DNA of 51,096 nucleotides from Streptomyces ficellus (GCF_030406405.1 NZ_JAUEPL010000053.1:1-51096), one strand, 5' to 3'. Counted from the stretch's first letter, positions 36,310 to 45,739 are shown. Numbers and translations are program-made. Notes: generated by a model from the letters alone, not told the origin.

Positions 36310-37599
36310 ATGAACGTCGGAATGTCGTCCCTGTCCTGGGATGTACGGAAAGCCCGGATCGTCGTCCTCGTTGTCGCGGCAGTCGCGTTCGTGTCGAAAA
36401 TGGCGCTCGCGGCGAACACACGCGGCCCCGCCGACGTGCGTTTCTTCTGGGGTTTCGCGCGGGCCATCGCCCGGACGGACCCGGTCCGCATCTACGCCGA
36501 GCAGATGCCGTGGCTGCCGGTCTACAACCACCCGCCGCTGGCGAGCTGGATGCTGCTGGGGATGGAGTGGTTGGCCCAGCAGGGCGTGCCCTGGCGGCCC
36601 CTGATCCGCTTCCCCGCGTGTCTCGCCGACTTCATCACCGTCCTGCTGGTGTTCGCGATCGTCCGCCGGCGCGCCGCCCGGCCGCGTACGGCCGTGTTCT
36701 GCGCGGTGGGCGCGGCGCTGTGCCCCGTCCTGGTGGCCACGTCCGGCTACCACGGCAACACCGACTCGGTGGCGGTGATGTTCGCCTTCGCCGCCGCCTA
36801 CCTGCTGACCGACCGGCGCATGCCGCTGGCGGCCGGGCTCGCCGCGGCGCTGTGCGTCAGCGTCAAGCTCATCCCCGTCGTCGCCGTACCACTGCTGTTC
36901 GCCGCCGCCTGGCGCGCCGGGCGGCGCGCGCTGCTGCGGTTCACGGCCGGGTCCGCCGCGCTGTTCCTCGCCGTGTGGGGGCCGGTGATCGCGACCGTGC
37001 CGGGTGGGCTCAAGGCGAACGTACTGGAGTACGCGGGCGGCAACTTCAGCTTCTGGGGCGTCATCCGCTTCGCCCGCTGGGCGGGGGTGCCGGAGTCGTA
37101 CGTCGCCCTGGTGCGCGGGGACGGCCACTTCCTGATCGTCGCGGCGATCATGGCGGTGGGCGTGTGGCTGGCCTGGCGGCGCCCGGCCGACGCGCCGCTC
37201 GCCGTCGCCGTCACGCTCGGGCTGCTGCTGTTGCTCAGCACGGCCTCGGGCGTGCAGTACCTGGCGTGGCCGGCGGCCGGGCTGTTCGTCGTGGGCCTGT
37301 GGCAGGGGCTGGCGTACGGGGCGGTCGTCGGCGGGGTGGCGGCGTCGGTCTACTCCGGGCAGCGGCCGGTGCACTGGACGGACACGGAGATGGCCTTCGG
37401 CGCGCTGGGGTGGGCGGTCCTCGCGGTCTGCGTGGCCTCGGGCATCCACCGCGCCCTGTCCGGCCCGGCGCCCGGGCCCGCCGTACCGCTGCTGCCCGAA
37501 GCCCGGCGCACCGCGCCCCAAGCGCCACCCGGCAAGGCGTCACCCGTGGACGACCCCGTACCCCGTACGCAGACGCCCACCGCGCCCTCTGCCAACTGA
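36310..37599 (+). CDS. Polytopic membrane glycosyltransferase (GT-C type)
   Basis: 429 residues from the ATG at 36310; ATG 36322 and GTG 36280 are alternatives, and none has a strong ribosome site. About ten membrane segments. The first extracytoplasmic loop carries an acidic DVRFFWGF stretch and YNHPPLASW, a pattern of GT-C enzymes using polyprenyl-phosphate sugars. GYHGNTDSVAVMFAFAAAYL follows. The hydrophilic C-terminal tail is Pro-rich. It is divergent from rfbA across 205 bases and starts a co-directional run of polymer genes. The 36105-36309 gap is AT-richer; TATAAC at 36220-36225 is a possible -10. Confidence 0.78.
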   Translation: MNVGMSSLSWDVRKARIVVLVVAAVAFVSKMALAANTRGPADVRFFWGFARAIARTDPVRIYAEQMPWLPVYNHPPLASWMLLGMEWLAQQGVPWRPLIRFPACLADFITVLLVFAIVRRRAARPRTAVFCAVGAALCPVLVATSGYHGNTDSVAVMFAFAAAYLLTDRRMPLAAGLAAALCVSVKLIPVVAVPLLFAAAWRAGRRALLRFTAGSAALFLAVWGPVIATVPGGLKANVLEYAGGNFSFWGVIRFARWAGVPESYVALVRGDGHFLIVAAIMAVGVWLAWRRPADAPLAVAVTLGLLLLLSTASGVQYLAWPAAGLFVVGLWQGLAYGAVVGGVAASVYSGQRPVHWTDTEMAFGALGWAVLAVCVASGIHRALSGPAPGPAVPLLPEARRTAPQAPPGKASPVDDPVPRTQTPTAPSAN

Positions 37600-37633
37600 C
37601 CCGCCCCCGAACCCCGCGAGAGTGGAGAAGCCC

Positions 37634-39175
37634 GTGACGGAAGGCCAGAGCAGCCGGCCAAGCCCCAGGATCGGCATCCTGGTGGTGGCGTACAACGCGG
37701 AAGCGACGCTGGAGAAGACCCTCGACCGCATCCCCGCCGACTTCCGGCCGAAGATCGCCGAGATCCTCATCCTCGACGACGCCAGCCATGACGCGACCTT
37801 CACCGCGGGCTGCCGCTGGTCCCAGCTCGACGGCATGCCGCCCACCGTCGTCATGCGGCACACCAAGAACCTCGGCTACGGCGGGAACCAGAAGGCCGGC
37901 TACGCCCTGGCCGCCGAGCGCGGCCTCGACATCGTCGTCCTCCTCCACGGCGACGGCCAGTACGCGCCCGAGCTGCTGCCGCAGATGGTCGAACCGCTCG
38001 TACGCGGCGAGTGCGAAGCGGTGTTCGGGTCCCGGATGATGCGTCCCCGCGACGCCCTGCGCGGCGGCATGCCGCTCTACAAATGGCTCGGCAACCGCGT
38101 GCTGACCCGGCTGGAGAACAAGCTGCTCGGCTCCCGGCTCACCGAGTTCCACTCCGGCTACCGGGCCTACAAGGTGGACGCCCTGCGCCGCCTGCCCATC
38201 GACCGCAACACCGACGCCTTCGACTTCGACACCCAGATCATCGTCCAGCTGGCCGACGCCGGGATGCGCATCCGCGAGATCCCCATCCCGACCTACTACG
38301 GGGACGAGATCTGCTACGTCAACGGCATGCGCTACGCCAAGGACGTCATCAAGGACGTCCTCGAATACCGGCTGGCGAAGAAGGGCTTCGGCACCTGCGG
38401 CTGGATCCCCAAGCCCGTCGAGTACGCCTTCAAGGAGGGCGACGGCTCCTCGCACGCCGTCATCCTGGACAAGATGAGCGCCCTGCCGCCCGGCCGCGTC
38501 CTGGACGTCGGCTGCTCCGGCGGGCTGTTCGCCGAGCGCCTCGAAGCCCTCGGCCACCAGGTCACCGGCATCGACTGCGTCGAGGTCGACGGCGTACGGC
38601 AGCGGTGTTCCGGCGGGTTCTTCCTCGCCGACCTGGAGGACGGGCTGCCCGAGGGGATCGGGGAGGGGTACGACTACGTCGTCGCCGGGGACGTCATCGA
38701 ACACCTCTCCCGGCCCGAGCGCCTGCTCGCCCAGGTGCGGGGCGTCCTGAGCCCCGGCGGGCACGTTTTTGTGTCCGTACCGAACTTCGGGCACTGGTAC
38801 TCGCGGCTGCGCGTCGCGCTCGGCGTCTTCGACTACGACCGGCGCGGCATCCTCGACGAGACGCACCTGCGCTTCTTCAGCCGCGCCAGCCTGCGCCGCA
38901 CGGTCCGCTCCGCCGGGTACGACGTGCTGTCCCTGACCGCCACCGGGGCGCCCTTCTGGTCCGTCCTCGGCGGTGGCCCCACCGCCACGGTCCTGGGCGG
39001 GCTGTCCAAGGGGCTGACCCGCATCCGGCCCACCCTCTTCGGCTACCAGTACGTCGCACTGCTCACCCCGCATGCGGCGCGGACGATCATCGCTGGGGAG
39101 CACATCGATGTCCAGGACATCCTCAACCGTCAGTTCGTCCCCGCCGACAGCCCCACCCACCACGTGGGCGTCTGA
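37634..39175 (+). CDS. GT2 glycosyltransferase fused to SAM methyltransferase
   Basis: 513 residues from a GTG seven bases after GGAG. The N-terminal half (about 11-250) is a family 2 transferase of the dolichyl-phosphate-sugar synthase type: VVAYNAEATLEKTL, DDAS (48-51), HGDGQYAPELLP (metal motif DGQ 107-109) and SGYRAYK. The C-terminal half (about 280-450) is a class I methyltransferase: RVLDVGCSGGLFAERLE (288-304), VVAGDVIEHLS, and PGGHVFVSVPNFGHW. One protein could thus attach a sugar to a polyprenyl phosphate and methylate it or a related sugar. Both domains look complete. Confidence 0.88.
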   Translation: MTEGQSSRPSPRIGILVVAYNAEATLEKTLDRIPADFRPKIAEILILDDASHDATFTAGCRWSQLDGMPPTVVMRHTKNLGYGGNQKAGYALAAERGLDIVVLLHGDGQYAPELLPQMVEPLVRGECEAVFGSRMMRPRDALRGGMPLYKWLGNRVLTRLENKLLGSRLTEFHSGYRAYKVDALRRLPIDRNTDAFDFDTQIIVQLADAGMRIREIPIPTYYGDEICYVNGMRYAKDVIKDVLEYRLAKKGFGTCGWIPKPVEYAFKEGDGSSHAVILDKMSALPPGRVLDVGCSGGLFAERLEALGHQVTGIDCVEVDGVRQRCSGGFFLADLEDGLPEGIGEGYDYVVAGDVIEHLSRPERLLAQVRGVLSPGGHVFVSVPNFGHWYSRLRVALGVFDYDRRGILDETHLRFFSRASLRRTVRSAGYDVLSLTATGAPFWSVLGGGPTATVLGGLSKGLTRIRPTLFGYQYVALLTPHAARTIIAGEHIDVQDILNRQFVPADSPTHHVGV

Positions 39176-39203
39176 GCCCGGACCGGCGCCCCGGAGGCGG
39201 ACG

Positions 39204-39578
39204 TTGACCCTGCCCAGCCTGACGCTGCTGCTGTTCGCCGTGTTCTCCTCGGCGGCCGGCCAGATCATGCTCAAACACGGGATGAAGGCCGCCGCCACCA
39301 CCGCCGAGCGCACCGGCGGCTCCCTGGCCGTACGCGCCGCGACCACGCCCTGGGTGGTGGTCGGCCTCGCCGTCTTCGCGGTGTCCGCCGTCGCCTGGAT
39401 GTCCACCCTCGCCCGGGTGCCGCTGTCCATCGCGTACCCCTTCAACGCCCTCGGCTATCTGCTGATCGTGCTCGCCGGCTCCACGCTGCTGCACGAGCGG
39501 ACCTCGGTGTGGACCTGGGCCGGCTCGCTGCTGGTGGTGATCGGCCTGGTGACCGTCTTCTACGGCCAACGGAACTGA
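39204..39578 (+). CDS. SMR/EamA-type four-helix transporter (flippase candidate)
   Basis: 124 residues from a TTG six bases after GGAGG; no ATG or GTG fits the frame. Four hydrophobic helices with FSSAAGQIMLKHGMK at the first turn and SIAYPFNALGYLLIVLAGST in the third, as in EmrE/ArnE-like DMT proteins. Small proteins of this kind flip undecaprenyl-phosphate-linked sugars (ArnE/ArnF). It follows the GT2-methyltransferase gene by 28 bases, which fits a lipid-linked sugar made inside and flipped out. Drug efflux is possible but less likely here. Confidence 0.82.
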   Translation: MTLPSLTLLLFAVFSSAAGQIMLKHGMKAAATTAERTGGSLAVRAATTPWVVVGLAVFAVSAVAWMSTLARVPLSIAYPFNALGYLLIVLAGSTLLHERTSVWTWAGSLLVVIGLVTVFYGQRN

Positions 39579-39604
39579 CCCCCCTCCGCGAGGAGCGCAC
39601 GCAC

Positions 39605-41824
39605 ATGCCCACACCCCTCAGCGTCATCGTGACCGGCCACGCCCCGCACAGCCGGCTGCGCGCCTGTCTGGACAGCGTCACCGCACAGACGCCCCCCGAC
39701 CTCGACATCGTCGTCACCGTCGCCGACGACGACGGCGCCGCACGCGCGCTCGCCGCCGTCCACGAGGTGCGCGACCCGCGCGTCACCGTCGTGCCCGTCG
39801 CCCCCGACGCCCCGGCCGCCACCGCCCGGGCCGCCGCGGCCCACGCCGCCACCGGCGCCCACCTGCAGTTCCTGCACCCCGCCACCGACCGGCTGCCCGC
39901 CGGGGCCGCGGCCGCCCTCACCGCCCGGCTGGGCGCCCTGCGGACGGCGCCGGACGTGCTGCTGTTCGACCACCACCACGCCCACTGGTGGGACGAGGCC
40001 GTGCCCAGCGGCACCACCGACCTCCTCGCCGCCGTCCCGGCGGACACCACCCTCGTCGGCCACCCCGGCCTCCTCGGCATCGCGCCCCTCCTCGGCAACC
40101 GCCTCATCAGCGCCCGGCTGCTGGCCGGCCACCCCGAGCTGATCGGCACCGAAGGGCACGACGAGCTCTACCTCTCGTACGCCGTGCTCCTCCTCGCCCG
40201 GCGCATCACCGCCTGCGGCACCATCGGCCTCATCCGCCACAAGGACCGCCCCGCCCAACGCCGCGCCGCCGGACCCGAGCAGCACTTCGCCGCCTTCGGC
40301 CAGTACGAACGCCTCCACCAGCTCGCCCTGGCCGCCGACGCGCCCACCGCCCTGCGCGCCCGGCTCTACGACCGGATGGTCGGCGACTACCTCACCACCC
40401 TCGCCCGGCGCGACGAACTGCCGCCCGCCCTGCTCACCGAGTACTTCCGCCGCGCCGCCCGCCACACCGCCCGCTTCCGCCCCGAGGGCCACCACCGGCC
40501 CGGCGGCCTCGACGGCGTACGCCACGCCCTCCTCGGCCAGGGCGCCCACCTGGGCTACCGCCTGCTGCGCATCGCCAACGACAAGCGCCGCGCCCTCCAG
40601 AGCGGCGCAGCCACCCGCGCCGGCCAGGTCGCCGCCGCCCGCACCCGCCACCACTACCGCCGCTCCCTGCGCCGGGGCATCGACCAGGACCTCGCCGTCT
40701 TCTCCGCGTACTGGGGGCGCGGCGTCCACTGCAACCCCGCCGCCATCGCCGCCGAACTCGCCGAACTGGCCCCCGACATCCGCCAGGTGTGGATCGTCGA
40801 ACCGGACCGCGTCCCGCTGCTGCCGCCCGGCACCGACCACGTCCTGCCCGGCACCCGCCGCTACTGGGACGTCCTCGCCCGCGCCAAGTACCTGGTCAAC
40901 AACGTCAACTTCCCCAACGCAGTCGTCAAACGCCCCGGCACCGTCCACCTCCAGACGCACCACGGCACCCCCCTCAAGCGCATGGGCGTCGACCAGCGCG
41001 AGCACCCCGCCGCCGCCCAGGGCCTCAACTTCGAGACCCTGCTGGAGCGCGTGGACCGCTGGGACTACAGCCTGTCCGCCAACAGCCACTCCACCGAGAT
41101 GTGGCAGCGCGCCTACCCCTCCGGCTACCGCACCCTGGACTACGGCTATCCGCGCAACGACATCCACTACCGCGCCACCGCCGCCGACGTCCGCGCCGCC
41201 CGCGCCAAGCTCGGCATCCGGCCCGGTCAGCGGGCTCTGCTGTACGCCCCCACGCACCGCGACCACGAATCCCGCTGGACGCCCCGCCTCGACCTGCCCC
41301 GGCTCGCCGACGACCTCGGCGAGGACACCGTCCTGCTCGTCCGCGGCCACTACTTCCACGAGCGGCTGCCCGGCCCGCGCCACGACCGCGTCCTCGACGT
41401 CACCGGCTACGACCCCGTCGAAGAACTCGCCCTGGCCGCCGACGCGCTGATCACCGACTACTCGTCGATCATGTTCGACTACGCCAACCTCGACCGGCCC
41501 ATCGTCCTGCACACCGACGACTGGGAGACCTACACCGCCACCCGCGGCGTCTACTTCGACATCACAGCCGAACCGCCGGGGCCCGTCACCCGGACCCAGG
41601 ACGACCTGACCGGCATCCTCCTCGACGGCACCTGGTGCGACGAGGCCGCCGCCAAACAGCGCCACGACTTCCGGCTGCGCTTCTGCGAGTACGACGACGG
41701 GCGCGCCGCCGAGCGCGTCGTCCGCCGCGTCTTCCTCGGCGAGGGCGAGGAGAGCCTGCCGCCCGTGCTGCCCCTGGAGCGCCGCACCCCCGCCCCGACC
41801 CCCGAGGAGGCCGCGCGCCGATGA
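39605..41824 (+). CDS. CDP-glycerol glycerophosphotransferase-like polymerase with degenerate GT-A domain
   Basis: 739 residues from an ATG nine bases after AGGAG. The C-terminal half (about 360-715) is a TagF/TarF-type transferase: HHGTPLKRMG (H453 the likely catalytic base), YAPTHRDHES, ALITDYSSIMFDYANLDRPI (D618). The first 200 residues resemble a GT2 fold (PLSVIVTGHAPHSRLRACLD), but the metal-binding region reads FLHPATDRL where a DxD would be expected, so that domain is probably non-catalytic. Such enzymes transfer polyol-phosphate units to build teichoic-acid-like chains. ATGA couples it to the next gene. Confidence 0.85.
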   Translation: MPTPLSVIVTGHAPHSRLRACLDSVTAQTPPDLDIVVTVADDDGAARALAAVHEVRDPRVTVVPVAPDAPAATARAAAAHAATGAHLQFLHPATDRLPAGAAAALTARLGALRTAPDVLLFDHHHAHWWDEAVPSGTTDLLAAVPADTTLVGHPGLLGIAPLLGNRLISARLLAGHPELIGTEGHDELYLSYAVLLLARRITACGTIGLIRHKDRPAQRRAAGPEQHFAAFGQYERLHQLALAADAPTALRARLYDRMVGDYLTTLARRDELPPALLTEYFRRAARHTARFRPEGHHRPGGLDGVRHALLGQGAHLGYRLLRIANDKRRALQSGAATRAGQVAAARTRHHYRRSLRRGIDQDLAVFSAYWGRGVHCNPAAIAAELAELAPDIRQVWIVEPDRVPLLPPGTDHVLPGTRRYWDVLARAKYLVNNVNFPNAVVKRPGTVHLQTHHGTPLKRMGVDQREHPAAAQGLNFETLLERVDRWDYSLSANSHSTEMWQRAYPSGYRTLDYGYPRNDIHYRATAADVRAARAKLGIRPGQRALLYAPTHRDHESRWTPRLDLPRLADDLGEDTVLLVRGHYFHERLPGPRHDRVLDVTGYDPVEELALAADALITDYSSIMFDYANLDRPIVLHTDDWETYTATRGVYFDITAEPPGPVTRTQDDLTGILLDGTWCDEAAAKQRHDFRLRFCEYDDGRAAERVVRRVFLGEGEESLPPVLPLERRTPAPTPEEAARR

Positions 41825-43461
41825 TCACCATCCCCGATGTGACCGTCACGGTCATCGTCCACAACGACGCCGAACGCCTGCCGCGCGCCATCGCCTCCGT
41901 ACGCGCCCAGACCCTGCGCGACATCGAGATCATCATCAGCGACGACCACTCCACCGACGCCACCCCGCAGGTCGCGGCCGCGCTCGCCGCCCAGGACGAC
42001 CGCATCCGGGTGCTGAGGCTGGAGCGCAACAGCGGCGGCTGCGGCGCCCCCCGCAACCGGGCCATGGACATCGCCCGCGCGCCCTACCTGATGTTCCTCG
42101 ACAGCGACGACGAACTGCCGCCGCGCGCCTGTGAACTGCTGCTCGCCGCGCACGCCGAGGCCGACGTCGACTTCACGATGGGCGCGGTGGAGCGGGTGCG
42201 CACCGACACCGGCGACGTCTCCGCCTGGATGGCGCCGCTGTTCACCCGGCGCCGCACGGTCCGCGGCATCGAGGACGAGCCCCGGCTGCTGTTCGAACCG
42301 CTGTCCACCAACAAGATGTACCGCAAGGAGTTCCTGGACCGGCACGCCCTGCGCTTCCCCGAGGGCCTGCACTACGAGGACCAGTTGTTCTCCGCCCGCG
42401 CCTACACCCACGCCCGCGCCCTCACCGTCATCACCGAGCCCGTCTACCGCTGGTACATCGCCCCCTACGCCGGCGCGGAGGCGGCGACGATCTCCAACCG
42501 GCGCCACCTGATGTCCAACGTGCGGGACCGGGTGACGGTCGCGCGGCTGATCGACGCGTTCCTGGAGGAGGAGGGGGCGTCGGCGGCGGTCCGGGAGGAG
42601 AAGGACTACAAGTTCCTCTCGCACGACCTGCGGCTGTACGCGGGCGACCTGCCCTACCGGGACGTCGCGTGGGTCGAGGAGTTCGCCGCCGAGGTGGTGC
42701 CGTATCTGGACGGGCTGTCGGCCGCCGCGTTCGCACGGCTGCGGCGGGACGAGCGGGTGGTGATCGGGCTGCTGCGGGAGGGGCGCCACGAGGAGGCCCG
42801 CCTGGCCGCCCGGGGCGCTGCGCACGGCGCGGGCCCCCGCGAGACGGTGCGCGACGGGCGGGGGCGTACGTACTGGGGGAGCGCGCTGCCCTCATCGGAG
42901 GCGGCGCGGCGTGACCTGGACCTCGCGGACCTCGACCTGGAGGGCTGCCCCTTCGGCTCCGCCCGGTTCCGGCACGAGATCACCCGGGTCGCGCAGGGGC
43001 CGGGCGCCGCGGTGGACCTGACGGTACGCACCTACGACCCGGGGCTGCGGCTGCGGCTCGCCCCCCAGCCCGCGCGCCTGCACGTCTCACCGGCCGGGCG
43101 GCGGCTGACCGTGCCGCTGCGGCTGGACCCGGCGGGCCGCGGCGTCTTCGAGGGCACCGTACGGCTCGACCTGGCGGCCGCGTCGCTGCCCGTGCACGGC
43201 TTCCGGGGCGTGCGCCACCCCGTGCTGGAGGTCACCGACGGGTGCGGCGGCAACACCGGCGTGCTGCTCGCGCCCCTGGACTTCGCGCCCTTCGAGGTGG
43301 CCGGCGCCGGGCGGCACCGGGTGACGGTCGAGCCGGAGGGGCGGGAGGCGGGACGGTTGCAGCTGCGCTGGCGGCCGGGGGGAGTGGTGGGCCGGCTGCT
43401 CGGCCCGGTGGTGCAGCGGGGGCCGGTGCGACGGGCCGCCAAGGCGCTCGTACGCCGGTAG
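41821..43461 (+). CDS. Family 2 glycosyltransferase with C-terminal beta domain
   Basis: 546 residues; the ATG shares ATGA with the previous stop. A full GT-A domain (about 5-280): VTVIVHNDAERLPRAIASVR, SDDHSTDAT, MFLDSDDELP (DSDD 94-97) and HYEDQLFSARAYTH. After a helical region (about 280-360), the C-terminal 150 residues look beta-rich and resemble the extra domains found in teichoic-acid-type GT2 proteins. It would transfer a sugar to the polymer or its linkage unit. It ends six bases from the convergent paralogous polymerase gene. Confidence 0.88.
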   Translation: MITIPDVTVTVIVHNDAERLPRAIASVRAQTLRDIEIIISDDHSTDATPQVAAALAAQDDRIRVLRLERNSGGCGAPRNRAMDIARAPYLMFLDSDDELPPRACELLLAAHAEADVDFTMGAVERVRTDTGDVSAWMAPLFTRRRTVRGIEDEPRLLFEPLSTNKMYRKEFLDRHALRFPEGLHYEDQLFSARAYTHARALTVITEPVYRWYIAPYAGAEAATISNRRHLMSNVRDRVTVARLIDAFLEEEGASAAVREEKDYKFLSHDLRLYAGDLPYRDVAWVEEFAAEVVPYLDGLSAAAFARLRRDERVVIGLLREGRHEEARLAARGAAHGAGPRETVRDGRGRTYWGSALPSSEAARRDLDLADLDLEGCPFGSARFRHEITRVAQGPGAAVDLTVRTYDPGLRLRLAPQPARLHVSPAGRRLTVPLRLDPAGRGVFEGTVRLDLAAASLPVHGFRGVRHPVLEVTDGCGGNTGVLLAPLDFAPFEVAGAGRHRVTVEPEGREAGRLQLRWRPGGVVGRLLGPVVQRGPVRRAAKALVRR

Positions 43462-43467
43462 CGGCGC

Positions 43468-45696
43468 TCAGCGCGGGGCCGGGAAGAGCACCCCGGCTCC
43501 GCCCAGCGCCGGAGCCGGGCGGCGGTCCTCGACCGGTACGACGGGCGGCAGGGCCGCCGGGTCCTCGCCCAGGAACAGGTGCCGCACCACCCGCTCGGCC
43601 GCGTACCCGTCGTCGTACGGGCAGAAGCGCGCCCGGAAGGCGGCCCGCAGCTGCGCCGAGCGCGAACCGCGCCAGTGGCCCGTGGCGAAGATGTCGATCA
43701 GCTCGTCCTCGGTGCGGGCCACCGCGCCCGGCGGGAACGCCCGCAGATCGAAGTAGGTCCCGCGGGCCGCGTCGTACGCCGTCCAGTCCTCCGTGTGCAC
43801 GACGATCGGCCGGTCCAGGCCCGCGTAGTCGAACATCAGGGACGAGTAGTCGGTGACCAGCACGTCGGAGGCCAGGCACAGCTCTTCGACGGCGGGGTGG
43901 GCGGAGACGTCGATGACCCGGGGGTTGGTGGTGGCCTCGGGCCCGGTGCCGTGCGTGGGGTGGGGGCGGGCCAGGACGACGTAGCGGGGACCGAGGGCCA
44001 GCAGCAGCCGGTTCAGGTCCAGCAGCCGCGGCTGGGGGTGTGCGTAGTCGCGGTGCGTGGGGGCGTACAGGATCGCGGTGTGGCCCTCGGGGATGCCCAG
44101 CGACTCGCGCAGCGCGGCGACGTCGGAGGCGGTGGCGCGCTGGAAGACGTCATTGCGCGGGCAGCCGAACTCCAGGGTGCGGTAGGCGGCCGGGTAGACC
44201 CGCTCCCACACCAGGCTGGAGTGGCGGTTGGCGGTGATCAGGCAGTCCCACTTGTCGATGTTGCGCAGGAGCTGCGCGAAGTCCAGGGAACGCGCGGCGG
44301 CCGGCCGGTGCTGGAGGTCCAGGCCCATGTGCTTCAGCGGCGTGCCGTGCTGGGTCTGGATCAGCAGCTGGCCGCGCCGCTTGACCAGCCGCCGGTCGAA
44401 GTTGACGTTGTTGACCAGGTACGCGGAGCGGGCCAGCGCCGTCCAGTACGCGGCCGACCCCGGCCGGAGCCACCGCGTGCCGGGCGGCACCGTCGCGGCG
44501 TGCTCGGGCGCGCAGATCCACGCCGTGCGGACGTGCGGGGCCAGTTCGCGCACCCGCTCCTCGATCGCGGCCGGGCTGCACGCGTACCCGCGGTTCCAGT
44601 ACGCGGCGAACACCGCCCGGTCGGCGCGCACCGGCAGGCACAGCTGGACGCGGTAGTGCAACTGGAGCAGGGCGCCGCGCAGGGCGCGCGCGGCCGCGGA
44701 GCCGTACCGCAGGGCATGCCTGAGCAGCACCCGGGCGGCCATGAGCGCGCGGTACGTGCGGTGGCTGCCCAGCCGGACCAGGGCGTGCCGGACGCGCGTG
44801 GTGAGCTTCGGCGTCGCGCCGCGCGTGCGGTAGCGGCGGTAGTGGCCGCGGGCGCGGCGGAAGAAGGCGGCGCGGGTGCCGCGCGGGAGGCGGCCGCGCG
44901 CGGTGAAGACCGACGTGAAGTGGTCGGCCATGCGCCGGAACAGCACGGGCCGCCAGCGCGCCAGCTCGGGCCGCGCGTCGATGAACGCGAAGACCCGCTC
45001 GTACTGGTCGAACAGGTCGAAGTGGCGCAGGCTGGTGGTGCGCAGGATGGAGCCCGTGCGGCGCTGGCGGTAGTGGACGCAGACGCGGTCCAGGGTCGCG
45101 ATCGACCCGGCGGCCATCAGCGCCGGATACGTCCAGGGCGTGTCCTCGTAGAAGCCGGGCGGGAAGGCGAAGCCCTCGCGCTCGACGAACTCCCGCTTGT
45201 ACGCCTTGTTCCACACCACCATCAGCACCCGCAGCAGCTCCGGGCGCTCGGTCAGCGGGAAGGGCGCCGGGCCGGCCTCGCTGAGGTGGCGGTGGAACTC
45301 GTTGCGCACCGCCTCGCCCGACCAGTACACGCGGGCGTAGTCGTACACCAGGAGGTCGGGCGAGCCGGTCTCCTTCAGGCGGTCGGCGATGGCCTGGAGC
45401 GCGCCCGGCACGAAGGTGTCGTCACCGTCCAGGAAGACGATGTAGTCCCCGGTGGCGCGGGCGAGCCCGGCGTTGCGGGCGGGACCCAGGCCGGCGTTCT
45501 CGGGCAGGTGCACGGCGACGACCCGGCGGTCGAGGGCGGCGAACTCGTCGATGACCGCCCCGCAGCCGTCGGGTGAGCAGTCGTCCACGGCGATCAGCTC
45601 CAGATCGCCGCAGGACTGCGAGAGCACCGACTCCAGGCACTCGTGCAGATAGGCCTGGACCTTGTACGCGGGGACGATGACGCTGAACCGGGGCAT
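43468..45696 (-). CDS. GT2 plus CDP-glycerol glycerophosphotransferase-like bifunctional enzyme
   Basis: 742 residues. The N-terminal GT2 domain is intact: FSVIVPAYKVQAYLHECLES, VDDCSPDGCG (38-46), IVFLDGDDTFVPG (DGDD 90-93), YEDTPWTYPALM. The C-terminal TagF/TarF domain has QTQHGTPLKHMG, YAPTHRDYAH and LVTDYSSLMFDYAGLDRPIV. It is a paralogue of the polymerase at 39605-41824, placed tail to tail with it on the other side of the lone GT2 gene. Together they suggest alternating sugar and polyol-phosphate addition. The ribosome site is weak (CGGGCC), and the 83-base upstream gap holds the importer terminator. Confidence 0.9.
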   Translation of the reverse strand: MPRFSVIVPAYKVQAYLHECLESVLSQSCGDLELIAVDDCSPDGCGAVIDEFAALDRRVVAVHLPENAGLGPARNAGLARATGDYIVFLDGDDTFVPGALQAIADRLKETGSPDLLVYDYARVYWSGEAVRNEFHRHLSEAGPAPFPLTERPELLRVLMVVWNKAYKREFVEREGFAFPPGFYEDTPWTYPALMAAGSIATLDRVCVHYRQRRTGSILRTTSLRHFDLFDQYERVFAFIDARPELARWRPVLFRRMADHFTSVFTARGRLPRGTRAAFFRRARGHYRRYRTRGATPKLTTRVRHALVRLGSHRTYRALMAARVLLRHALRYGSAAARALRGALLQLHYRVQLCLPVRADRAVFAAYWNRGYACSPAAIEERVRELAPHVRTAWICAPEHAATVPPGTRWLRPGSAAYWTALARSAYLVNNVNFDRRLVKRRGQLLIQTQHGTPLKHMGLDLQHRPAAARSLDFAQLLRNIDKWDCLITANRHSSLVWERVYPAAYRTLEFGCPRNDVFQRATASDVAALRESLGIPEGHTAILYAPTHRDYAHPQPRLLDLNRLLLALGPRYVVLARPHPTHGTGPEATTNPRVIDVSAHPAVEELCLASDVLVTDYSSLMFDYAGLDRPIVVHTEDWTAYDAARGTYFDLRAFPPGAVARTEDELIDIFATGHWRGSRSAQLRAAFRARFCPYDDGYAAERVVRHLFLGEDPAALPPVVPVEDRRPAPALGGAGVLFPAPR

Positions 45697-45739
45697 GGCC
45701 CGGGAACTGCCGGTGGACCGACCGGGTTACGCCCGCCGT

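Noticed and set aside
39988..41820. Long frame upstream of and in phase with the lone GT2 gene
   Set aside because: The upstream 600 codons are an Arg/Pro/His shadow of the polymerase gene; the ATG at 41821 with ATGA overlap is the clear start.
27488..45696. Prophage or integrative element carrying the glycopolymer genes
   Set aside because: No integrase, phage gene, tRNA attachment site or composition change at the borders; the island is bounded by ordinary terminators.
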